A stretch of 7,430 nucleotides of DNA from Bacillota bacterium. GTDB taxonomy: Bacteria; Bacillota; Clostridia; Acetivibrionales; DTU013. The position numbers and the translations under genes are program-made. Below, piece after piece: positions 1-6,173 of the stretch (within the stretch, counting starts at the first letter, position 1; every line of letters starts with the position of its first letter). The notes beneath the pieces were generated by a model that was not told the origin of the DNA, searched no databases, and was given only the letters and a program-made list of their open reading frames with translations. The stretch lies in assembly GCA_023411645.1 (NCBI GenBank), contig JAEYON010000129.1:1-7430 (forward strand), in the 5' to 3' direction.

Positions 1-1640
1 TCAGACAGGCCTTGTTGGTTATTTTGGTCATATTCCTTGCTTTGTACACACTCACAAGCAGGATCATCGTTCCGCAATCCGAAGAGATGATCGGTTCTAT
101 ACACCTGACGGGGCAGATAAAGACGGGGCAGATGTTTATCAGCGCATTTAAAGGCTATGTGACTGACATGGGAGCTAAGGGGTTGGATTTGGAGAGAGCC
201 GGAAGCTTCTTTGATCAATTTGGCAGAAATCTTTCAAATTCTCAGAATACAGCCAGTATCAGCATTTTTGTTAAGAATGGAGGACAATACTGCGTTGCGG
301 CCTCAACCGACCGGTATGAGGAAGGCTTTCCCGCAGCGTTGCTGGGTTATGGTAAGGAATTTACGGATACTCTCGATAAGGAAGAGGAGAATGAGATCCA
401 TTCCTTTGAAATCATGACGCAAAAGGGGAAGGAGCTGTGCCTGCTCATACCGACGGGACTGACATTTGACGGGTCGCCTGTGACGCTTGGAATGACCGCA
501 GGACTAGGCATTCTTGAGAACAGCATTTCCGGCATGACTGACGGAGTAACCGGCTACATGAAGCTCATTGGCCTGGTTTTAGTACTGCTTGTAATGATTG
601 TTGAGTATTTTACCGTCTATCAGGTAAGAAAACTGAAAAAGGGTGTTGACAAGATTGCGGAAGGCAATTACGGAAGGGATATCAAAGTACATTCAGGGGA
701 TGAAATCGAAGATCTGTCCAAGTCAATTCAGGCATTGTCTGTCAGCATGCTGAACACCACCAACAGCTTGAATAAGCTCAATGCTTCCTATCATAGGTTT
801 GTGCCTCAAAGATTTCTCGAAATACTGGGCGAGACTCATATTGAAAATGTAGGAAAGCAATCGCAAGCGCACAAGGATAATGTGGCAATGCTGTTTCTGC
901 GTTTCCGCTTCTTAACCAGTATGGGGGTTGAGAGCGAAGAGATCTTTGCAAATATAAACGATGTTTTTGAGAGTGTTGTGCCTGTGGTCAGCAAGAGTAA
1001 GGGTACTGTGTATGACTTTCTTCCCGATGGCTTCAATGCAATATATGAAGGAGGAGCTGAGGAAGTCCTGAGGTCGGCATTGAGGATCCGCGAGGCTCTT
1101 GGAGCATTGAACAGGCAGAGGAAAAACAAGGGGCTCGGAGAGGTGGATGTAAGGATCTTTATTTCCAAAGGGAACATATTATTAGGATTTATTGGAGAAG
1201 AAAAACGTATGGAGCCAACAGCCATATCTAAAGAGGCGCAAAAGGCGGAACCTATGGAACGTATTTGCTTTGACAGTGATATCTACATTGCATGTACTAG
1301 AGAGATACTGGAGGAACTGCCGCAGGGCGTATATCGCAGCAGAGGAATAGGCGAGGTTATGATACAGGATGAGAAGGTAGAGGTTTTTGACCTGTATGAC
1401 AGCGACCCCTATACAGTCTTGAAGACGAAGGAGGTTCATGCACAGCGTTTCGAGATGGGCGTCAATCTCTTTATTAAAGGTGACTATGCGAATGCAAGAA
1501 ATATGTTTATGGATATTATAAAATATTCCTCCGAGGATGGCACAGCCCGTAATTATATGTATATTGCCGAGTACAACCTGCGTTCTGAACATAAACAGAC
1601 TACCTATACAACGATCCGCGAGTTGGAGAGAATGCGCTGA
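1..1640 (+). CDS. Membrane sensor with HAMP and degenerate class III adenylate/guanylate cyclase domain (5' partial)
   Basis: The reading frame is open from the window edge (first full codon at nt 3, Arg-Gln-Ala-Leu-Leu), so the TTG at nt 12 is probably internal and the true start lies upstream. Order seen: a membrane helix (about nt 12-65), an extracytoplasmic region of roughly 160 residues (about nt 66-550) resembling a Cache-type sensor, a second membrane helix (about nt 555-620), a HAMP-like linker (about nt 620-780), and the short RFVPQRFLEILG segment that commonly precedes bacterial class III cyclase domains. A cyclase homology domain follows (about nt 880-1400), then a TPR-like tail (about nt 1450-1580). 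Most catalytic positions look lost: the first metal Asp is Arg (nt 900-902), the purine-contact Lys is Asp (1014-1016), the transition-state Asn is Gln (1239-1241) and Arg is Pro (1251-1253). Only the second metal Asp (1026-1028) remains. I infer a signalling or scaffold pseudo-cyclase rather than an active enzyme. It is the first visible gene of the operon, 13 nt before the MORN gene. Confidence 0.85.
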   Translation, partial: RQALLVILVIFLALYTLTSRIIVPQSEEMIGSIHLTGQIKTGQMFISAFKGYVTDMGAKGLDLERAGSFFDQFGRNLSNSQNTASISIFVKNGGQYCVAASTDRYEEGFPAALLGYGKEFTDTLDKEEENEIHSFEIMTQKGKELCLLIPTGLTFDGSPVTLGMTAGLGILENSISGMTDGVTGYMKLIGLVLVLLVMIVEYFTVYQVRKLKKGVDKIAEGNYGRDIKVHSGDEIEDLSKSIQALSVSMLNTTNSLNKLNASYHRFVPQRFLEILGETHIENVGKQSQAHKDNVAMLFLRFRFLTSMGVESEEIFANINDVFESVVPVVSKSKGTVYDFLPDGFNAIYEGGAEEVLRSALRIREALGALNRQRKNKGLGEVDVRIFISKGNILLGFIGEEKRMEPTAISKEAQKAEPMERICFDSDIYIACTREILEELPQGVYRSRGIGEVMIQDEKVEVFDLYDSDPYTVLKTKEVHAQRFEMGVNLFIKGDYANARNMFMDIIKYSSEDGTARNYMYIAEYNLRSEHKQTTYTTIRELERMR

Positions 1641-1642
1641 TA

Positions 1643-1648
1643 AGGAGG
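1643..1648 (+). promoter_or_regulatory. Ribosome binding site that sets the start of the MORN-repeat gene
   Basis: A perfect AGGAGG lies 5 nt before ATG 1654. An in-frame upstream ATG at 1537 would extend the protein by 39 residues, but it sits inside the preceding gene with no such site. The site therefore favours 1654. Confidence 0.85.
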
Positions 1649-1653
1649 TTAAA

Positions 1654-3423
1654 ATGTTTATAAAGCTGCTTACTAGAAATCTGCAAATGGTATTCCGCAC
1701 TCTTAGAAGTGTATTTTTGCGGCCATTTGTTGTTATAAAATATAAGATTTCCAGTATGACCAATATCAGCAAATTGTTAAATAAGATCCCCAAATTCTTT
1801 GTCTCTCTGTTAGCCAAGCTCAGGGTAAAGCCCGAGAAACGCGAGGATTATGTGGATGCGGGCTCTGTATTTGTTGCCAAATCTCTGCTTGTGATATTGG
1901 TAATTATTATAATTGGTATACCGCTGCTTATTTATTATTTCGCATGGCCCTGGTTCGTAAGCCTTGCCTTAACTGCTGACTTTTATGCGGCGCAGACGGA
2001 GCTTGATACATATAGCGGAAAGGTCCGGATCTATTATGAGCAGGAGATGGAAAATCTTCAATTTCAGGGGCGGCTCAAGGATGGCGAGCGTATCGAGCAT
2101 GGAAAAGAGTACTTTATCAATGGTATGCTGAAATATTCAGGCAGCTTCGCACAGGATGAATACGATGGAAAGGGGACCTTGTTTTCTGAGGATGGTGCAC
2201 AGATATACAAGGGGGATTTTTTGAACGGAAAATACGATGGAACGGGAGAGCTTTCAATATCTGAAGGGATAGTCTACAAGGGGGACTTTGAAGGAGGGGC
2301 TCGTTCGGGGAAAGGACAGATATTTGTAGATGGCAAGCTTTCATATGAAGGCGGTATGTTGAATGATAAAAAGGCCGGGATTGGAAAGCTGTACTATCCG
2401 GTAGGCGCTGTTGCCTATTCCGGCAGCTTTGCTGAAGATACCTTTGAAGGTGAGGGTATTGAGTATCATGAAAACGGTAGTGAGAAGTTCAGCGGAACCT
2501 TCAAAGCAGGCTTGTACTCCGGTAAAGGTGTTTTATTTGATGAGAAGGGACAGAAACTTTACGAAGGTGATTTTGAAAGAGGGCAATTCAGCGGAGAGGG
2601 CCGTTACTACGGCGAGGACGGAGCATTAGTGTATTCCGGCACATTTGCAAACGGTCTGTATGACTCAGAAGGCAAATTGATTTATGTCAGGGATTCCATG
2701 TGGTATGAGGGATCTTTCGCGGCAGGGAAGGCAAGCGGAGACGGAAAACTGTTTAAGGATGGAGCACTGTACTATGAGGGAGGATTTGTTGACGGCGTTA
2801 TGTCGGGTATGGGGACACTGACTGATGTGGTATCAGGCTTGACCTACACCGGAGCATTTAAAGATGATGATATTGAATACGGTAAATTATTCGGCCTGCC
2901 TGTTTCCGATATATATTCGGCTTTCCCGAAAGGACTGGAGGAGGATACCTCTAACGAGAATTACTTCGTACTTTACAATCAGGGATTTGGCCTGGTATTG
3001 AAGTTTGCATATGCCACCGATGCAGAACCGGCAAAGCTTACGGCCGTTTATAGGCTGCCTTCAAGGGATGGTTCTGCAATGCGTCATGACATAAAGGCGG
3101 GTGAACTTCCCGGCACCTATGAAATAGGTAAAACGGGAGACGGCCGGATCGACAATGCTGCAGTACAACATTTAAAAATTAAGCAAAGCAAATTGAATTA
3201 CAGCGAGGCTATTTATGATGGCTACAGTATTTATATGAGGACTTCGCCGCAAACAGGCGAGGTGATACTGATAGAATACTACCCCGGGCCCGAACTACTT
3301 AATGGTGCGGGCGGACTGGGGAAAACAGCTGTGTTGGGGTCCAAAGCGGCAGAGTATTACGCGGTTTATTTTAATGAACTTGGACTTGATATTCTGGACT
3401 TTAGCAGCCTTGGATTTAATTAG
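1654..3423 (+). CDS. Membrane-anchored MORN-repeat protein
   Basis: 589 residues from ATG 1654, chosen for its AGGAGG at 1643-1648. The N-terminal 70 residues are basic and partly amphipathic. A hydrophobic helix follows at about residues 72-106 (core LLVILVIIIIGIPLLIYY), so by the positive-inside rule the N-terminus should be cytoplasmic and the rest extracytoplasmic. Residues 161-414 carry about eleven MORN-type units of 23-24 residues, with the recurring pattern Y-x-G-x-F-x-x-G-x-x-x-G-x-G. MORN repeats form an elongated beta-hairpin sheet used in protein or membrane contact. Residues 415-589 form a further domain I do not recognise. Its start (G-L-P-x-x-D-I-x-x-A-F-P) faintly resembles small extracytoplasmic domains that begin with a G-x-x-x-x-D-I motif, but this is weak. 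The gene lies between the pseudo-cyclase receptor and the TolC-like gene. A structural or docking role is inferred; no enzymatic motif is seen. Confidence 0.9.
   Translation: MFIKLLTRNLQMVFRTLRSVFLRPFVVIKYKISSMTNISKLLNKIPKFFVSLLAKLRVKPEKREDYVDAGSVFVAKSLLVILVIIIIGIPLLIYYFAWPWFVSLALTADFYAAQTELDTYSGKVRIYYEQEMENLQFQGRLKDGERIEHGKEYFINGMLKYSGSFAQDEYDGKGTLFSEDGAQIYKGDFLNGKYDGTGELSISEGIVYKGDFEGGARSGKGQIFVDGKLSYEGGMLNDKKAGIGKLYYPVGAVAYSGSFAEDTFEGEGIEYHENGSEKFSGTFKAGLYSGKGVLFDEKGQKLYEGDFERGQFSGEGRYYGEDGALVYSGTFANGLYDSEGKLIYVRDSMWYEGSFAAGKASGDGKLFKDGALYYEGGFVDGVMSGMGTLTDVVSGLTYTGAFKDDDIEYGKLFGLPVSDIYSAFPKGLEEDTSNENYFVLYNQGFGLVLKFAYATDAEPAKLTAVYRLPSRDGSAMRHDIKAGELPGTYEIGKTGDGRIDNAAVQHLKIKQSKLNYSEAIYDGYSIYMRTSPQTGEVILIEYYPGPELLNGAGGLGKTAVLGSKAAEYYAVYFNELGLDILDFSSLGFN
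2134..2895 (+). repeat. Tandem MORN-repeat coding array (about 11 units)
   Basis: Units of about 69-72 nt encode repeats beginning at residues 161, 185, 208, 231, 255, 279, 303, 327, 351, 374 and 398 of the protein starting at 1654. Typical units read YKGDFLNGKYDGTGEL and FSGTFKAGLYSGKGVL. The units are diverged at DNA level, so the array looks old and not like a recent slippage expansion. The last unit (398) is degenerate and marks the change to the C-terminal domain. Confidence 0.85.
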
Positions 3424-3444
3424 TGAGAATGGGAGGATGACTTT

Positions 3445-4353
3445 ATGAAGAGAAAATTAATATGGATTGTGCTCCCCGGCTTGCTGATGATGCTTCTGAC
3501 AAACACAGGGCATGCGGATCCAATGCAGATAGAGCTTGTTACACTGGAGCAGGCAGTTGCGGCTGCCCGAGCAGTGAGTTTCCAGTCGGAGGTTTTTTCA
3601 TCCGGTGAGGATAAGGAATCTGCTGAAGGTACGGAAGCAGCGGCAGAGGGGGCGGAAGCAGAGGCGGATCATATGACAATAGATATTTCCAGGGCAAATG
3701 AAACAGCGTTGAATGTAGCTCTTACGGTCATTGACCTGGATTTTTCACATAAAAAGCTTCAATATCTGGAGACGAGACAGGAAGCGCTGCAGCTTGCTGC
3801 GGATAAGGCAGACATGGATTTCAAGACGGGGAAGATAGATGCCGGAACCCGTGACGATTATAAAAAAGAAGCAGTGCGAAACAGCTTTGATTTGAATCAT
3901 TATAAAATGCAAATTGAAAACGGTGAGAAGAGTTTTAAAAGAATGACAGGGTTGAGTATCTCAAAGGATTTTCAATATGACAGGGCCTACCTTATAGCTG
4001 ATGCGGGGAAATTGCCTCTGCCTGCGTCTTTCGAGCAGAGCGCGGAAGCAGCCGAAATCGAAAAAAAGCTTAGCGAGGCACTTACAGCTTACGGTAATCT
4101 TGGAACCTCAATATTGAGCTTTATTGAAGCGGCAGAAAAGCTGGAAGCTGCTCAAAAGGATTTTGAAACCGGCAAGGCAGATAAAGAGCTGCTGGAGATA
4201 CTGAGGGCGGATAAGGAAAAGTTGAAAATAGATGCGCTGGAAGGAAAAGCAGTTTATTCAAAGCTTTTATATGAATTGGATTATCTGCTTGAGGGTTATA
4301 TTTCCGCGGATGTAAAGAAAATTGAAAAGCCCATATTTATACAACAGAACTGA
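3445..4353 (+). CDS. Secreted helical protein resembling a barrel-less TolC-family protein
   Basis: 302 residues; ATG 3445 follows GGGAGG at 3431-3436 and starts 21 nt after the MORN gene. A clear signal peptide (KRK, hydrophobic stretch to residue 19, then TGHA) suggests cleavage near residue 24. The mature start, VTLEQAVAAA, resembles the opening of TolC-family proteins. Residues 54-76 are an acidic Ala/Glu/Gly-rich linker. The rest is almost entirely charged amphipathic helix. Two stretches (about 123-169 and 237-284) look like an internal duplication, each starting D-F-x-T-G-K-x-D, reminiscent of the TolC helical hairpin repeat. TolC proteins are usually over 400 residues and contain outer-membrane beta-strands; I see none here. 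That fits a monoderm cell wall, where it could be a coiled-coil spacer or ring. Family assignment is by eye and moderate; an unrelated coiled-coil protein is the main alternative. Confidence 0.7.
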   Translation: MKRKLIWIVLPGLLMMLLTNTGHADPMQIELVTLEQAVAAARAVSFQSEVFSSGEDKESAEGTEAAAEGAEAEADHMTIDISRANETALNVALTVIDLDFSHKKLQYLETRQEALQLAADKADMDFKTGKIDAGTRDDYKKEAVRNSFDLNHYKMQIENGEKSFKRMTGLSISKDFQYDRAYLIADAGKLPLPASFEQSAEAAEIEKKLSEALTAYGNLGTSILSFIEAAEKLEAAQKDFETGKADKELLEILRADKEKLKIDALEGKAVYSKLLYELDYLLEGYISADVKKIEKPIFIQQN

Positions 4354-4360
4354 AAGGAGG
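4353..4360 (+). promoter_or_regulatory. Strong ribosome binding site of the DUF4255 gene
   Basis: AAAGGAGG begins on the last base of the preceding stop codon (TGA 4351-4353) and lies 8 nt before ATG 4369. It supports that start and suggests efficient translation of this component. Confidence 0.75.
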
Positions 4361-4368
4361 CTTGCCCC

Positions 4369-4956
4369 ATGGGAGATTACAACGCTATTTATGAAGCGGG
4401 TCAATCGCTTGTTGAACTATTGAAGAAAGAAATGACGCCATTGCCTGTAAACAGTCCGGAGGCAATCGGATTATGTACGCCGCATGAGCCGGAGGACTTT
4501 CAACTGACGGTATGGATTTATAATATTGAGGAATACAATGATTCGGGGTTAACTTCAGGTTTTGCAGCTGATGTGTCAAATCCGCAGCAGGAAAGATATG
4601 TACCCATGCAGATTCGATGCCATACGCTTATATCCGCTCATTCAAAAGCGCCAATACAGAGCAGGCTTACCGATGAGTACAGGATTATCGGGCGCGCTTT
4701 GCAGATCATAAGGGACAACCCTGTTATCCCTGTAAATATGCTGGTCGGATCTCTTGCAAATAACAGCGAAGCGCTACAGCTTCAGTATTCCAAGCTGAAC
4801 AATGATGAGCTCAGCAAGATCTGGAACAATGCAAATAAAGCTATAAAGCCATCCTTTGGGATGTATATTTCCACTGTGGCAATTGAATCCAACAGAGTAA
4901 GGCCTATGGGCGCCAGAGTGGGCAGCGCAGTTATTGATATTAAGCAGAAGAGGTAA
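4369..4956 (+). CDS. DUF4255 / Pvc16-N family protein, probable tail terminator (tube/sheath cap) of a contractile injection system
   Basis: 195 residues, a usual size for the family. Recognisable features are an N-terminal helix (YEAGQSLVELLKKEM), a beta-strand block LTVWIYNIEEYND (residues 46-58), the helical segment DEYRIIGRALQIIRDNPVI (102-120) and a C-terminal strand region L-S-K-I-W-x-N-x-N-K-x-I-K-P-S-F-x-M-Y (148-166). These match the DUF4255 layout, in which a conserved D-E-x-x-x-x-G-x-A-L-x-x-x-x-D-N-P is followed by an L-x-x-x-W...Y/F strand region. In Photorhabdus PVC and Serratia Afp systems, Pvc16/Afp16 caps the tube and sheath and fixes particle length. Homologues occur almost always in eCIS loci, which makes this the best functional anchor in the window. 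The next gene begins immediately after the stop, suggesting translational coupling. Confidence 0.85.
   Translation: MGDYNAIYEAGQSLVELLKKEMTPLPVNSPEAIGLCTPHEPEDFQLTVWIYNIEEYNDSGLTSGFAADVSNPQQERYVPMQIRCHTLISAHSKAPIQSRLTDEYRIIGRALQIIRDNPVIPVNMLVGSLANNSEALQLQYSKLNNDELSKIWNNANKAIKPSFGMYISTVAIESNRVRPMGARVGSAVIDIKQKR
4946..4953 (+). promoter_or_regulatory. Ribosome binding site inside the DUF4255 gene end, deciding start of the next gene
   Basis: AGAAGAGG overlaps the last codons of the DUF4255 gene. Two in-frame ATGs follow at 4957 and 4963, and the spacing favours the second (9 nt against 3 nt). The arrangement implies coupled translation. Confidence 0.55.
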
Positions 4957-4962
4957 ATGCTG

Positions 4963-5742
4963 ATGGAAACACACGCATCTATTATATTTCAAATAGTGGA
5001 CAGGCTCAGAAGAAGGCCTCTTCTTGCTCCGGAGGTTAGGATACTCGTGAATGGTCAGCCGGTTCGTCCCCTGTATAAGTCCGGAGGGTATTTCATATTT
5101 ACAGATATGCCTGCGGGAGAGGCAAGCTTTGAGATAGTTTCCCCGGTTTTTCAAAAGGAAGTGATATCTGCGACGATTCCGGAGGCGGGCAATGGGTACA
5201 TTCTTCGACATCTGCTGATGAACCCGTCGGAGGCATATCCTTTTGAAAGCTCAGTTGCAACATTAGCGGGAAGGATACTGGAAAAGAAGAACCCGCTGGC
5301 GGGTCGTCAATTCCATGTTATACCCGGTGATGGAGGAGAAGTCATGAAGATCGCCGAGGATAAGGCTGAAGCCGGAAATTGCCAGATTAAGCTTTTTATA
5401 ACGGTGCCTGAACGTCAGTTGTACTTTCCGGGACTATACATCATCAAGGACAGAGAAGAGGCAAAGCGAGAGGTCTGTCTGATTACCGGAAGAGGTGATC
5501 AGGAGGGGTCATTTACCCTTGAGAAAGGAATGAAGTATAGCCATGCAAGGGGCACTTCTCTGGTAGGTGTCATTGAATGCACAACGACAGCAGATGGAAA
5601 ATTTTTTACCGCACTTCAGGATCTGAAGGCTGGAAAGGCTAATCTTGACTTTCTCATCAGGACTGAGGGCGGAAGAAGTATCAAAAGGACGGTCGAAATT
5701 GAAACAAATCGGAGAAGTAATCTAACAGATATAGAGATTTGA
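4963..5742 (+). CDS. Hypothetical beta-rich protein between the Pvc16-like and PAAR-like genes
   Basis: I do not recognise this protein. It has 259 residues from ATG 4963 or 261 from ATG 4957. The only Shine-Dalgarno-like sequence, AGAAGAGG at 4946-4953, is 9 nt from 4963 but only 3 nt from 4957, so 4963 is preferred. There is no signal peptide or membrane helix. Using numbering from 4957, the N-terminal block (5-90) has strands around EVRILVNGQPV, GGYFIFTDMPAGEASFEIV and a Pro-rich turn. The pattern G-x-Y-x-F-x-D-x-P-x-G resembles carboxypeptidase-regulatory or transthyretin-like beta-sandwiches. A second block (100-178) opens with ATLAGRILEKKNPLAGRQFHVI, and a third (182-261) contains TADGKFFTALQDLKAG, both of a similar flavour. 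I infer several small beta-sandwich domains. Position between two injection-system genes suggests a structural or accessory tail protein, but no catalytic motif is visible. Confidence 0.8.
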   Translation: METHASIIFQIVDRLRRRPLLAPEVRILVNGQPVRPLYKSGGYFIFTDMPAGEASFEIVSPVFQKEVISATIPEAGNGYILRHLLMNPSEAYPFESSVATLAGRILEKKNPLAGRQFHVIPGDGGEVMKIAEDKAEAGNCQIKLFITVPERQLYFPGLYIIKDREEAKREVCLITGRGDQEGSFTLEKGMKYSHARGTSLVGVIECTTTADGKFFTALQDLKAGKANLDFLIRTEGGRSIKRTVEIETNRRSNLTDIEI

Positions 5743-5771
5743 ACAACGTCAATTGAGAGGAAGATGGATTT

Positions 5772-6149
5772 ATGGGAATGCTGGTTGCAAATAATGCATT
5801 GTGCAAATGCTCCTTTGGAATGATTCCGGTACCGCTTATGGCATCATGTGCGCCAACAGTAAGCGCTGTTAACCAACCTGCAGCTACGATCATGGATTTG
5901 CCGAAGCTGCCCTTCGGTATGTGCACCTCCATGGCCAATCCTTCCGTGGCGTCGGCTACTGCGGCTGCTTTAGGAGTATTGACGCCCATGCCGTGCACCC
6001 CAATGGTAACTGCACCGTGGGTACCGGGGTCGCCGACTGTAATGGTTTGCAATAAGCCCGCGCTGAACAATTCCAGCAAGGCCATATGCAACTTTGGCGG
6101 TATTATTGAAATCATAATGACACCGGCAGTAACAGTACAGGTGCCGTAA
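5772..6149 (+). CDS. DUF4280 PAAR-like protein (probable spike-tip protein)
   Basis: 125 residues, full length for a stand-alone DUF4280 protein. Family hallmarks are easy to see: an N-terminal block ALCKCSFG (residues 9-16), NQPAATIMD (34-42), the central PFGMCTSMANP (47-57) followed by an Ala-rich helix-like stretch and LTPMPCTP (70-77), then APWVPGSPTV (81-90), KPALNN (95-100) and a closing CNFGGIIEI (106-114). Seven Cys (11, 13, 26, 51, 75, 93, 106) could bind a metal ion or form a rigid cone, as in PAAR-type tips of T6SS and eCIS spikes. There is no C-terminal toxin extension, so it looks like a structural tip and not an effector fusion. The AGAGG at 5756-5760 is 11 nt before ATG 5772, a rather long spacing; ATG 5778 is a possible alternative. 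It lies 29 nt after the beta-rich gene. Confidence 0.9.
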   Translation: MGMLVANNALCKCSFGMIPVPLMASCAPTVSAVNQPAATIMDLPKLPFGMCTSMANPSVASATAAALGVLTPMPCTPMVTAPWVPGSPTVMVCNKPALNNSSKAICNFGGIIEIIMTPAVTVQVP

Positions 6150-6173
6150 AATAAGGCTTTACAGGAGAAAAGG

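Noticed and set aside
640..700. TTGACA hexamer as a possible internal promoter
   Set aside because: There is no acceptable -10 element at 16-18 nt, and it lies deep inside the HAMP-coding region.
1537..1653. Upstream in-frame extension of the MORN gene from ATG 1537
   Set aside because: It would overlap the previous gene by 104 nt without a ribosome binding site, whereas ATG 1654 has a perfect AGGAGG.
1182..1817. Minus-strand open frame spanning the end of the first gene and the start of the second
   Set aside because: It is antisense to two well-supported genes with good ribosome binding sites and has no recognisable domain.
3301..3330. Walker A-like sequence GAGGLGKT near the C-terminus of the MORN protein
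   Set aside because: It is only about 30 residues from the end, with no Walker B or P-loop fold context and probably outside the membrane. A chance match is the best explanation.
3625..3675. Purine-rich GCGGAAGCAG-like repeat in the TolC-like gene
   Set aside because: It encodes the Ala/Glu-rich linker and is too short and imperfect to be a separate repeat element.
5931..6050. Locally raised GC within the DUF4280 gene as a sign of horizontal transfer
   Set aside because: The stretch encodes mostly Ala, Pro, Gly and Thr, whose codons are GC-rich. The composition follows from the conserved protein sequence.
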